Source: Hofstenia miamia
Taxonomy: Eukaryota > Xenacoelomorpha > Acoela
DNA length: 64,000 bases
Reading direction: 5' to 3'
Assembly (NCBI GenBank): GCA_004352715.1
Contig: SCFE01000042.1
Span: 1-64,000, forward strand
Below, one piece after another: positions 1-10,536 of this stretch. Below the pieces are notes generated by a model. It searched no databases, was not told the origin of the DNA, and worked only from the letters and a program-made list of their open reading frames with translations. Within the stretch, counting starts at the first letter, position 1; every line of letters starts with the position of its first letter. The position numbers were made by a program, and so were the translations under genes.

Positions 1-1
1 G

Positions 2-2128
2 CTTTAGAAGGAATCAAAGCCGAGTTACAAAAAAATACCTTCTCTAAATACCCCGGACTACAACAAAGACTTTATCGTGGACTGTGACGCAAGTGCTGTA
101 GCCATCAGTGACGTACTCAGCCAGGAAATAAACGGAATCGAAAGCCCAGTGCAATATTTTAGTAGAAAACTACGAGCTGCTGGAAAGAATTACTGTACAA
201 CCAAATGTGAGATGCTAGCACTAGTGGAGTCAATCAAAAAATTCCGATATTTCATCTTAGGCCGAAAGTTCATTGTATGCACTGATAACAGTGCGCTAGC
301 CTGGCTCAAGAAATTTTCAGGGGATAAGTCCAACATAGTCGCCAGATGGATAGAATACTTGAACGACTTTTCCTTCTCAATAAAACACGGCCCTGGACGT
401 TTGCACTTGAACACTGACAACTGGACAGCATTGCCAAGCTATGAATGGGATTTAAAAAAACTGTCTGGAGAGAAGATCCCATTTGCATTTATACCACACA
501 CAGAATACGAATTGATTCCCAAAATAAATGCCAATCAAAACAGGAAAGAAATCCTACCAATCTTAATTCGCGAAGAAATATCTGAGGAAGAGATTACTAA
601 ACATCAGCAAAATGATCTCACACTCTCTGATATTATGAAACGGATGAAGGACCCCTTCCATCCCCTTTCACTGACTGCTATTAGATATTACAATCGCTAC
701 AACTGGAAAATGACAGATAAAGGACTACTATATGCAAAGAGTCGGAATAATCGCCTTGCTATTCCAGAATATTTCAAAAGAGATTTGGTAAGGAGGGTTC
801 ACAAACGGGGTCATTTAGGGATTATCCAAACTGAGAAGACCTTTAACTCTCATTATGTTACTATTGGGATTCGAGCAACAGTGCAGGATATAATAGACAA
901 ATGTGGGAAGTGCTTATTAAATAACTCCTCTCATTTCCCGGAACAGAGGGCTGAATTGGAGTGTCACGCAGCCACTAGTCCAAATGAAATCGTACATATG
1001 GACCTGGAGCAATTATCCCGTGACAGCGAGGGATTTCAACATCTTTTAGTAATCGTCGATCACTTCACCAAGTATGCTAGGATAATTCCCATGGATAGTA
1101 CACATGCGGAGAAGGTAGCTGATAAAATAGTGAAAGAATGGATTTTAAAATACGGTCCGATGTCGCGACTAATTTCAGATCATGGCCCACAATTTGAAAG
1201 CAACTTGATGAAAACCCTCATGTCTGAATTAAAGATACTTCATGATTTCACCACCGCATATCACCCTCAAGCCAATGGCTTAGTGGAACGCCTAAACCGA
1301 ACTTTAATAAAACTAATTAGAGTGGCATTATCGCAAGCTGCAGGAAAAGATTGGCGTCAGGTGATAGAATGTATCGAATTTTTTTACAATACCTCAGTCC
1401 ATTCCACAACTGGCGTCAGTCTATTCAAAGCCATGTTTGGCCGCGAAGCATTAACCTTGTTGTCAATGATGTATCCACATTATTCGGAAACTACCTTAGA
1501 TAAATATGTTGATCAGTTGTTACGTGATATGCAGCAGATTCACTTAACTATTTGTCACAACACTAATCAGTCTTGTATACAACAAAAAAGAACGTTCAAC
1601 AAAAAACTGTATGGTGATGCGCATAAACGAGGAGATAAGGTATTTGCCTATCTACCTTGTATCACAACTGATCACAATCAGGTATGAAAATTAGCCAATA
1701 ATTGGCAAGGTCCATTCACCGTGGAGAAAGTGCTTGACCACAATACATACACACTAAATAACGGAAAAACCGTGCACTTTCAGAGGTTAAAACGATTGAT
1801 TAAAGATATCAATAATGTCATCATTGATGATAATAACGAATTTACCTTAGTTGATAATGGTATTGACGAATTTGCAACTTATGATAACTTAACCGAGTTT
1901 GCCGAGGAAGATTTTTATGATACTGATTTTGAACATGCCATAATAGATAATGCTGGCTCACGAGTTTTGCCTTCAAGGCGAGCCAGAGAGAATCAAACAT
2001 TCGATCCCAACATTTGGGATCTTAATCTCATAGATATGTTTAGGAATGACACTGATAGGGAAGAACAAACGCGAGTCGCCAGCTCCTCCGTCCCGTTGAA
2101 GAGTGAGAAAGAGAATGATGGAGGTTAG
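2..2128 (+). CDS. pol: Pol fragment: RNase H and integrase (Ty3/gypsy)
   Basis: Encodes the RNase H that removes template RNA and the integrase that inserts the cDNA. RNase H motifs are DCDAS (about 80-95) and CTDN (about 285). The integrase has an HHCC zinc domain (H..H near 800-815, CGKC near 905), then a DDE core: HMDL near 1000, SDHG near 1180, and E in NGLVERLNR near 1275. The tail after 1687 carries WQGPF, HFQRLKR, a GPY/F module. An in-frame TGA at 1685-1687 separates core and GPY/F tail, and frames shift near position 30, so the first codons are uncertain. The gene ends in TAG at 2126-2128, overlapping the next ORF. Family assignment is secure; function of this copy is doubtful because of the stop. 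Confidence 0.92.
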
Positions 2129-2582
2129 TGGACAGTCATCCTCATCGAGGCGTGGGAGACCTGGATCTTCACTTGATGAGGCACGTGAAAACAAACGAGG
2201 ACGACATGAAGGTGCTGAGGAGAGTCCTATACCGTGCGGGCAACAAGTAGCTCCACGCTTAGGAGAGGAGACAGCATCAACACCGTCCTCATCTCGCTAC
2301 TCCATGGGGGGACATGTACTTCCACGCGTGCGAGCAGAGCTGGCAACACAAACCTCAAAAACTCTAAATAAGCAACATTTACGTACCCCTTTTAGTGTTT
2401 TACAAAATGTAAATACCTCCCCAAAGAGTGATTTGATAGCCCCCTCTACCTCTAATAGTTCCATTACTTCAACAGTCCGCTCTAGGAAGGCAGAAGAACG
2501 CAAGAAAAGGATGTCCAAAGTTGGTGCAGACACATTGCACCCCTATTTCATAGCTCCACGTCGAGCAGTACATTACATTTGA
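2103..2582 (+). CDS. ORF A: Ser/Arg-rich accessory ORF of the LTR element, unknown
   Basis: Open for about 159 codons in a frame different from pol. The first ATGs are at 2115 and 2118, just upstream of the pol stop at 2126, so the start overlaps the end of pol. The product is basic, rich in Ser, Arg, Pro and Thr (SSSSRRGRPGSS near the start), probably disordered, and ends PYFIAPRRAVHYI before TGA at 2580. No signal peptide, membrane segment or recognised domain is visible, so it does not look like an envelope protein. It could be a nucleic-acid-binding or disordered structural protein; that is only a guess from composition. Confidence 0.55.
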   Translation: MRKRMMEVSGQSSSSRRGRPGSSLDEARENKRGRHEGAEESPIPCGQQVAPRLGEETASTPSSSRYSMGGHVLPRVRAELATQTSKTLNKQHLRTPFSVLQNVNTSPKSDLIAPSTSNSSITSTVRSRKAEERKKRMSKVGADTLHPYFIAPRRAVHYI

Positions 2583-2617
2583 GATGATATTTCAGAGGCT
2601 ACCCAGAACCAATTATG

Positions 2618-3669
2618 ATGGACATACAACACCAAAAAGTTAAGTTGTTCAATTGATATAATACCTTTTATAATTGATGCAGAAAAACGTCCTCAAATAA
2701 ATTGTATAATTTGTTATGATTCCAGCATGCTTGAAGGAATTAGCCAGTTATATTGGAGAAGTACAGTACATATTTCCTTTGATGAAGACTTTTCAATATA
2801 CAATCTCTGCAAGTTTTTAAACAGTGGAAGCACCATTAGAAGCTTCGAATGTGTTAACATTGATTTCCCAAACCTGTTAGTAATTTATTTTCTGAGAATT
2901 CATGAAGTTCAAGACGAACAGATAATGGAACAGATAGAAATTGCGTATTGTATAGCAAAGGTTGAAGGAATAAGAGTGGTAATAGTGCTCCAGGAAGAAC
3001 ACGAAGACAGCATCCCCNNNNNNNNAGATCTCACTATAGTCAAATATCACTGCAGAACTCTCAGCTGCCATCAGTTACCAAACTATTATTCACAGATCTC
3101 ATGCTATGCGAGAAAATTCCATCACACAAATTAGCTGTAGATAAAAAACTAATTATTGATACAATATTGCAGGCCCAAACTCTGGAATTGCTAAGCATGA
3201 ACACCATACACACCGTAACAGATATGAAGGTCAGTTTTGCTTTTGCTCAAAGTGTCAAAACTTTACAAGAGATCCAGGCTATATGGACAGATATCAAAGC
3301 CACAAAAACCCCGAGTCTGATTGGCCCAACATACGAATCAGGAGTCCTAGTTCCCAATACCATCAGTCTGTTGAAAGAGTGTTACGGGAAATCAAGTTTT
3401 CGTACGACATTCAAGATTGGAAAAATTTTAAATCACTGTTATTTTCGGAAGACAGAGTACCTGATATTTACACAAGAGGTGCCATCTGGATTATGGCCAT
3501 ATATCTGATGAGAGACCCGCATATCATTTTACTGATAGATCAAAACAAACATAAAACCATGTCAAAAATGGCGGTCCACGAAATAGCTGTCTGTCCACTC
3601 ACATGGAAAGTAAAAAACTGGCTACTACACAAATGTGCACTGCCATCATCACCGTGCAAAACCAACTGA
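2618..3669 (+). pseudogene. ORF B: unknown accessory protein of the LTR element, frameshifted
   Basis: A coding stretch of roughly 350 codons broken over three frames: 2620-3134, then about 3026-3508, then 3283-3669. An ATG at 2618 lies in a different frame just before an A5 run, which may be the first slip. An 8-N gap at 3018-3025 causes or hides the second. Recognisable blocks are YWRSTVHISFDEDF, IAKVEGIRVVIVL, MKVSFAFAQS and VPDIYTRGAIW. No transmembrane segment is seen. The first 130 residues (YDS near the start, a hydrophobic strand, then a helix and GIRVVIVL) loosely recall the layout of an SGNH/GDSL hydrolase, but the catalytic residues are not convincing. A diverged homologue lies at 36631-37660 on the minus strand, so this is a real protein family. 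Confidence 0.6.
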
Positions 3670-3672
3670 GCC

Positions 3673-4254
3673 ATGGATCACTACAAAAAATATTATGCCC
3701 GACTGGTGGGGGCGAGTAGCATAACAGGAAAAATGTCGATTATCTTGATTAGCAATAGGTTGGGAATTTGTCCGTCAGACATTAATATTTTTTCTGAGAC
3801 GATGAAAAAGTACATGTGGGGTGCCACTGCTGAAACTAAGTTTGCAATCTTTTCCTTAGAGAATGCCCCGTTAAGCACTAAGAGATTAATTGAAAGACAG
3901 CCTGGTTCCACGAAGACATTCTTGGAGTTAATAAAAACGAGAGAGGTGATAGAAAAGAACAAAAAATTCTTTGATGCACACCAGACATCCTACCCAGAGT
4001 GCGGCTACGGACAATTTGCGGAATCTGCTAGACAGGTTAAGAAAGAAGGGAAAATAATTCCTATCACTATATTTGAACAGGTCATGAAGACCCCAGAACA
4101 GTTTTTCAGAGAGGAGGAATTATTGGCTACATCCTCAGTTCAATTATCTCCCCACATCCGAGACCTCATTGAGAAAGTGAATTTTGAGAAATTCGGCGGA
4201 TCACCTCAGCCTACACCCCAATGGTCAATTACTGAAATGAAAGGATTCTCATGA
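3673..4254 (+). CDS. ORF C: unknown 193-residue accessory protein
   Basis: Uninterrupted ORF of 193 codons. Its ATG sits in GCCATGG, an excellent Kozak context, only three bases after the TGA that ends ORF B. Its own stop overlaps the start of ORF D as ATGA (4251-4254). The product is charged and probably helical, with LIERQPGSTKTFLELIKTRE in the middle and a Pro/Gln-rich tail. No signal peptide, membrane span, zinc motif or catalytic motif is visible. I do not recognise the family. The tight spacing suggests translation coupled to its neighbours, as in polycistronic viral or retroelement messages. Confidence 0.6.
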   Translation: MDHYKKYYARLVGASSITGKMSIILISNRLGICPSDINIFSETMKKYMWGATAETKFAIFSLENAPLSTKRLIERQPGSTKTFLELIKTREVIEKNKKFFDAHQTSYPECGYGQFAESARQVKKEGKIIPITIFEQVMKTPEQFFREEELLATSSVQLSPHIRDLIEKVNFEKFGGSPQPTPQWSITEMKGFS

Positions 4255-5507
4255 TAGAGCACGACCCATCTGAGTTTGATAAAGGATTGCTGATTCAAAG
4301 GAGAGTGCTAGTGGAAAATACTGAAAAGAACGTGCTTAGGATGATGAAATGGTGTTTAACTGAGATGTTTTCGAAAGAGGAACTGGTCATTCTACAATCT
4401 CTAGGGTGACAAGTAGCTCTGGACGTAGAATGCACTACTGCTAGAGTGAAGATTTCTAACAAACAAATCGAGGAATTGCATAAATATGGATTAAGGAATC
4501 GATTCTGGGACACAATTAAGCATGCGCAGATCAATTATCCTGTCATGATTGGAACTGCTAGTTTACAAACCAAGTGTCAGTTTGCAGATTTAGAGAGTGA
4601 CATTCGGAAGGAAAATCTTCTATGCATTCCACCTCCCTGTGTGGAGACTCCGTTGATTCAACCAAAATGGCGTGTAAAGAAGAATAAGAAGAAAGTGTCA
4701 GTCAACCTTCCTGATAAATTGAACTATGTGAGTACGGCTGCTGAAGCAAGTAAACTAATGAAATCTGATGAGTACAAGTCAGCACGTGGAAAATTACTAG
4801 CCGGGGATAACAAAGAGAGAATCTTTATAGATGGGAAGTTAACAATTTGTGATGTCTTTAATAGAGGAACTGCAATTAGTGAGCAATTGAGGAAGATCCA
4901 CAAAACTGTACGGACTACTGATCCCTGAGTGTTAATTCTTTTTCAATCTGCTGGAGACCTCATGTGGATCAATAACGTAGAAACGACCACAAGATATTAC
5001 GATGTAACGAAACGGATTGAAATAATCACAATGCTTCACACCGATGTTTCTGATCCTGATGAGATGACATTAAGTCAGGTACAAGAGTTCTGCTCTTTAT
5101 TCATGGATCATGCAACCCGTATGGGGTCATTGAGAGATGTGTTTGAACATTTTTATCCTGACACCCAGATTCGCCCTGAGGATGCCCATACATCCAACAC
5201 AGACGCCTTGATGACCTTAATGATTGCTCTGAAAGGATTCCGCCTTTATGAAAGATTCCATGATACCTTTACTCGTTGTTTAAACAACTTAAGAAAGAAT
5301 TGTCCCATCAGCAATCAGTTACCTACAATACACTACTTCAAGCTAAAAGATGAAGTTGTAACACAGAGAGAGGTTTTAATGCAATTCTCACGAGAGCCGC
5401 AGTATGCTGAATTAGAACAATGGGAAGGTGAATTAGCAATGGAGATGGTGATGGCCACTCAGCATATAGTCTCAGGTCCTACTCTCCACCTATTGCCGCC
5501 AAATTAA
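4251..5507 (+). CDS. ORF D: unknown accessory protein, about 420 codons with two in-frame TGA
   Basis: Starts at the ATG of the ATGA overlap with ORF C and stays in one frame to the TAA at 5505-5507. It is interrupted only by TGA at 4407-4409 (after LQSLG) and 4926-4928 (after RTTDP). Composition is balanced and helical, with EELHKYGLRNRFW in the first third and EFCSLFMDHATRMGSLRDVF in the last. It ends 18 bases before the 3' LTR, with the purine tract between. No membrane segment, signal peptide or known domain is seen. The TGAs could be decay, read-through sites or sequencing errors; the frame is otherwise clean, which argues for recent activity. Confidence 0.6.
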
Positions 5508-5511
5508 TTTG

Positions 5512-5525
5512 AGCAAAGGGGGGCG
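5512..5525 (+). promoter_or_regulatory. Polypurine tract (plus-strand primer)
   Basis: The purine run GAGCAAAGGGGGGCG ends directly at the TGTAGAG that opens the LTR. This is the position and composition of the polypurine tract that primes plus-strand DNA synthesis in LTR retroelements. Confidence 0.75.
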
Positions 5526-6085
5526 TGTAGAGTCACTCGGGGAATTTTCGTGATTATTATTTATTTTTATCCTTTTTGTATTAACGTCATTATGACATAA
5601 GAGTTATTTCGAGCTCAGGTTTATGAAAGAAATTATGTCCCCTTGATGGTGCTAAACGTGTTGCTCAAATTGAATTTGATTTGCGAGGGAAATTGATAAC
5701 ATGAATAGCTAATGATTAACTGTGATTGTAAACTAAGACAGGTAGTTATTTATTATTTTGAACGTGTATAAATTGAGAAACACTGTTGAGAAAGGTCATA
5801 AGATTTTATCTAGCTTCAATTACTGTTCACTTTTCTCTCCATTATTTTGTTTAGTATTATTTTTATTATGAAAATAATTGCTTAAGCTTGGTGACAATTT
5901 GGGAGTGCTTTCTTAAAGTACAGGGCGACACGTAGCTCCTGGCGATCAACAGATCTTCCCAGCCCAAATTGTGGACTCATTAAGTTATGGCTACGGAAAC
6001 GTATAAGGAAATAATAAACCTCTCGTTCAATATTCAACATGTACATGCACTTATATTTTACGACACTATGATGATACCATGCTGT
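5526..6085 (+). repeat. 3' LTR of the first Ty3/gypsy element (cut by gap)
   Basis: Begins TGTAGAGTCACTCGGGG right after the polypurine tract. The same 5' 210 bases occur inverted at 15146-15355, which fixes the left edge. An AATAAA lies near 6010. The right edge falls in or after the 40-N gap, so the length is at least 560 bases. Confidence 0.8.
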
Positions 6086-6268
6086 NNNNNNNNNNNNNNN
6101 NNNNNNNNNNNNNNNNNNNNNNNNNGATCAACAGATCTTCCCAGCCCAAATTGTGGACTCATTAAGTTACGGCTATGGATACGTTATAAGGAAATAATAA
6201 ACCTTTCGTTCGATATTCAACACGTACATGCACTTATGTTTTATGACACTGTGATGATACCATGCCGT
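6086..6268 (+). repeat. 40-N gap followed by a diverged repeat of the LTR 3' part
   Basis: Bases 6126-6268 repeat 5944-6085 (offset 182) with several per cent mismatches. Either the LTR carries an internal duplication or the gap joins two alleles or copies of the same LTR. Confidence 0.7.
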
Positions 6269-7637
6269 TGGCTAGCACGAATGTCTGGTAATTACAGAGT
6301 ATTATTTAGTGAGCTGAGAACTAACAATGAAAATGAGATGTTTATTTTGTTTATGAGATAGAAATTAATAAGTGAGACAAATAGGGTAGCACCATGCACT
6401 AAGTCGAGCACTAAACTGTTTCCGAAGACTTTGCTTCGGCTGGAAGCCATGTGAGTTGGTCATCTTGGAGTTACCTAAAGTATCGAATACTTGGATGAAT
6501 TACCAATGTTTATATTAGTTTTCTCTTTATCTGTTTTCCCAGAATCGGGGCTGTTGTTTTCTATGTTAAACCTTCTGCAGAGTCAAATAGTTCCTAGTAT
6601 AATTATAGCCCGCGATTCTACATTATTTACTAAATGGATTCAATGGACTGGTAAAATGCCAAGCAACAATAATTCATGTGCCGTTGATGTCCAATTATTG
6701 GCAATTATTGGTGTTTGGTCGCTGGACCATTAACGGCTCAAACATATAGCTAAAACTGAGTTTTAATAATGAAATGTTTTATACTTAATTCAAATAATTT
6801 CTATAAATAATCAATGTTTTCAGATACAATTATACTGTAAACATTGAATGTAAATTAGTGTTGCAATAAATTATAGTCGGTGTAAAAAAATAAAAAATAT
6901 TATCATAGTGACTACAGTTAGTTTATATATGCTTAATTTATTTTGTTGATAACTTTCTCAAATAAAAGGAATACACGCATGTAAGTTATATATGCACAAT
7001 ATACATATCTTGTAAGCCTTTCCTAGTAACATGTGAGTTCTTTGCCACAATTTTCTTTTGCACAATTACTACCAGACTTTTTAAGAAATTATATTTTCAA
7101 TTAGTTCTGCAAATCAAAATTAGATGGCTACTAAAAATAAAGACGAGCTATGGCTAGTAACGTTGGCATATCCAAGAGTTCACAAAATATATATTTTATT
7201 GATTACATCAATGAATTTCACTGTAACAAATCAAAAAATCGAAAACTTGAGGTGTTGAAACGCATCTTAGGCTTTGCTTTTTCAATATTTTGCAAAATTT
7301 GTTCATTACTGGGATTTTCTCATGCCAGAAAATCCTGTTTCTAGCTTTTAGTGAATACAAATTTTTTCGAACTAGTGGTCCCCTTTGCAAGTTTGCTTGT
7401 CTATGAATATTAATTGTTATATAAATCCTCATTTACAGTACTGCTAAATTAAATATTTTTGCCACAGTTAAATAGTAATTTTGTGTACTAGTACTAGGTA
7501 ACACATTTTTGCTAATTGTATTTTAAACAGTTATATTTCGTCAGTTTTTGAAAAAACGTTGAATGTACGCACTTGTATAAAATGATTAGTATTTACAAAT
7601 ATATATACAAACAACGTACAAAAAACTAACTAGAACA
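6269..7637. other. Non-coding AT-rich stretch
   Basis: No convincing gene. Short ORFs at 6491-6733 and 7150-7344 have no recognisable motif. An imperfect inverted repeat (arms about GCCGTTGATGTCCA and TGGACCATTAACGGC) lies near 6680-6735. Confidence 0.6.
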
Positions 7638-7815
7638 TAGAGTCACATAAAATTGGAATAAATCACATTTTCCATTTTTATTATTAATATTTTAGCTTAA
7701 AAAACTTCAAGTATTTTGTGGAATCCATAAAATTAATTAAGTTAAACAATTCTCTTCAGATGTTTTGTGGAATCTACAAAAATAGACAATCGAAATAAAA
7801 TTCTCTTACAGAAAC
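7638..7815 (-). repeat. Truncated inverted copy of the TAGAGTCACATAAAA MITE
   Basis: Starts TAGAGTCACATAAAATTGG and follows the reverse complement of the right part of the complete MITE at 35715-35983, including two degenerate TTGTGGA-TCCACAA units (near 7716 and 7761). The other terminal repeat is missing. Confidence 0.75.
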
Positions 7816-8476
7816 AATTAACACATATAAATTGACTTAGCAAATGCTTACTATAGTAAACCAATTATTAAGTACAAAAATAAATAATAAAAAATTTAAT
7901 TATCCTTTTAAAAATCAATCATTATAGGACTGCAGCTTCCTAAAAATATAGTGATAATGCAAGCATTTGAATATAGGCATGTAAAATTAAAACATAGCAT
8001 AGAATAAATATTCAAATTTTTTTTCAAAATTGAAGCATCTAGTAGAAAAATCCATTATTCACATTCTATGCTTTTGGGGAAAATGGCAAAAAAAATGAAA
8101 GAAGCTTGAAATCTAGTATACAATTAAAATATATTTTGCAAATCAAATAAACTAATTGAGTTATAAACTCAAAAAATGGCCTACTTTCGTAAAAATGCCA
8201 ATTTTTGCTATTTTAAAGGCAAATAATATTTTATTTTGACCATTTTATTTACAAACGTTTTACGCATTCTATAAAATAAACTCAGGAAAAATTTCGCACA
8301 ATAGTTTTTAGTTTGGACCCCTAAATGCCGAATTTTTGCTAAAAGCAACATTTTATCTGCGGATTTCCCAAACATTTTACAAAACCGTTAAATGGGAACA
8401 CATTTAATTGAGCTCGATCAATATACAATAGATGGGTACAAAAATTTTCTAATCAAATAAAACAGTTTGAGCTATA
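7816..8476. other. Non-coding AT-rich stretch
   Basis: I see no gene, repeat or RNA here. Confidence 0.5.
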
Positions 8477-8502
8477 CCAAGGCCTTCTATAGAAGGCCTT
8501 GG
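8477..8502. repeat. Perfect 26-base palindrome
   Basis: CCAAGGCCTTCTA followed at once by its exact reverse complement. It is flanked by GCTATACC on the left and GGCTATACCC on the right, so a short direct repeat brackets it. It can form a 13-bp hairpin without a loop. Confidence 0.9.
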
Positions 8503-8579
8503 CTATACCCATCTCAGAATATGATATTTAACCAAAAATACCAATTTTTCACATTGATAAAACCTAGGAAATTGTGACA

Positions 8580-9339
8580 ATTAACTAAAGAACTGCAACT
8601 GTAAAAAGGAAAAATGTGACTTATAGATACTTTTTGTACTAGGTCTGCTTCAACTATGCATACCAAACGATGTAACAAATATTCATAATCTAAATACTCC
8701 TCGTATTTTAGCTTCAAAAACAGAATATATAAAATAAGTTCTGTTTAGAAGTTAGTCTAGTCAGACTTGTCAACAAGCCGAGCTTCTAAAAATGCGAGCT
8801 GAGCCAAGCTTGAGCAGAGTATTTGATATATTTTTATGCAAAACAAATCTACAGTACTGCTTGTTAATTTGATTTTGCAGATTTTTTATATTTTTCATTC
8901 AATAAGCCTTTCTTATATTCTCATTTTAGAAATTATTATTAAATAATGGGAAGAGCTATGTAAAATATTCTGATTGCAAAATGTTTTTAAAAAATTTTGA
9001 GCTGAAACGAGCCTCATTGAAAGGTTTTTTGTGGCCGGGCCGAGCCGAGCCGTGCCTAGCTTACTCAAATTTCAAACGAGGCGAGATTAGAAATATGGGC
9101 ACGTTGACAAATCTGACTCTAGTACAACACAATCATTAAAACATTACTTTAATTGCACAGTTAAATGTTCATTGGCTGAAGAAAGACAACTTAACACAGT
9201 TCATTATAGTTAAAAAAATTAAAATTATTAAAAATGCCACACATTGAGATAAAATTTGTTATAAATGATTAGATATTATAGTCAATCATGATTGCAAAAT
9301 GCCAAACATTTTTCACTGTGGGAAAACGCTGTTGAATTA
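8580..9339 (+). repeat. Direct repeat, copy 1 (of 9678-10431)
   Basis: About 755 bases that recur at 9678-10431 with scattered substitutions and small indels, for example in the CGGGCCGAGCC stretch near 9040. Both are non-coding. The single N at 9677 directly precedes copy 2. Confidence 0.9.
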
Positions 9340-9631
9340 GCATTAGCTATAAAGAAAATTTAAAATTTTAACTTAAATATTAATTATTATATTACTGTTA
9401 AAATAATGAAATTATACAATAAGTTAATTTTGATTCTACATTATATAATAATTTTAGTTAGTGAATTCAATCATGCAAAGCATTATAAGCCTAAGAACAA
9501 CCAATCAAAAAATCTTGCTTTGCATAAACCGTTTTTCTTTCCAAATCAACACATCTTGTTATTTGAAAACCAATGTGTACATTAGAGTAGAAATAAAGAA
9601 GTTTGGTGATATCTTTAACTTAATGTGAGAA

Positions 9632-9668
<37 letters not shown>

Positions 9669-9677
9669 TGCTACTGN
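9340..9677. other. Spacer with (TA)n microsatellite and single-N join
   Basis: AT-rich spacer between the two direct repeats. It ends with a TA dinucleotide run at about 9634-9664 and a single N at 9677. Confidence 0.8.
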
Positions 9678-10431
9678 ATTAACTAAAGAACTGCAACTGT
9701 AAAAAGGAAAAATGTGACTTATAGATACTTTTTGTACTAGGTCTGCTTCAACTATGCATACCAAACGATGTAACAAATATTCATAATCTAAATACTCCTC
9801 GTATTTTAGCTTCAAAAACAGAATATATAAAATAAGTTCTGTTTAGAAGTTAGTCTAGTCAGACTTGTCAACAAGCCGAGCTTCTAAAAATGCGAGCTGA
9901 GCCAAGCTTGAGCAGAGTATTTGATATATTTTTATGCAAAACAAATCTACAGTACTGCTTGTTAATTTGATTTTGCAGATTTTTTATATTTTTCATTCAA
10001 TAAGCCTTTCTTATATTCTCATTTTAGAAATTATTATTAAATAATGGGAAGAGCTATGTAAAATATTCTGATTGCAAAATGTTTTTAAAAAACATCGAGC
10101 TGAAACAAGCCTCATTGAAAGGTTTTTGTGGAGAGCCGAGCCGAGCCTGGCTTACTCAAATTTCAAACGAGCCGAGATTAGAAATATGGGCTCATTGACA
10201 AATCTGACTCTAGTACAACACAATCATTAAAATATTCCTTTAACTGCATAGTTCAATGTTCATTGGCTGAAGAAAGACAACTTAACACAGTTCATTATAG
10301 TTAAAAAAACTTAAAATTATTACAAATGCGACTCATTGAGATAAAATTTGTTATAAATGATTAGATATTATGGTCAAACACTGATTGCAAATGCCAAACA
10401 TTTTTCAATGTGGGGAAACGCTGTTGAATTA
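9678..10431 (+). repeat. Direct repeat, copy 2
   Basis: Diverged second copy of 8580-9339, beginning right after the single N. Divergence of a few per cent fits two haplotypes placed in series as well as an old duplication. Confidence 0.85.
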
Positions 10432-10536
10432 TTTTTATGTGTTTCTATGTTCTAGCTACAAATGATAATAAATACGAAAAAACTTTAAAAATAAAGTTTA
10501 AAAAACACTAAAAAGATTCATCGTTGCCAACTTAAT

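Larger units (their letters stand above)
1..6085 (+). mobile_element. Ty3/gypsy LTR retrotransposon, 3' part, with extra ORF module
   Basis: The window opens inside the pol gene of a Ty3/gypsy (Metaviridae-type) element and runs through RNase H, integrase, four small ORFs, a purine tract and the 3' LTR. Gag, protease and most of RT lie to the left of the window. The RNase H and connection regions closely resemble those of the element at 57.6-64 kb (both carry PSLNTPDYNK and WLKKFSGDKS), so the two belong to one lineage. About 3.4 kb of coding-like sequence between integrase and LTR is far more than a plain gypsy element needs. In-frame TGA codons and frameshifts show that this copy is not fully intact. 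Confidence 0.9.

Noticed and set aside
190-488. Minus-strand ORFs over RNase H
   Set aside because: Shadows of the pol reading frame.
2103-5507. Envelope gene interpretation of the accessory module
   Set aside because: No signal peptide, no transmembrane segment and no cysteine-rich ectodomain are seen in ORFs A-D.
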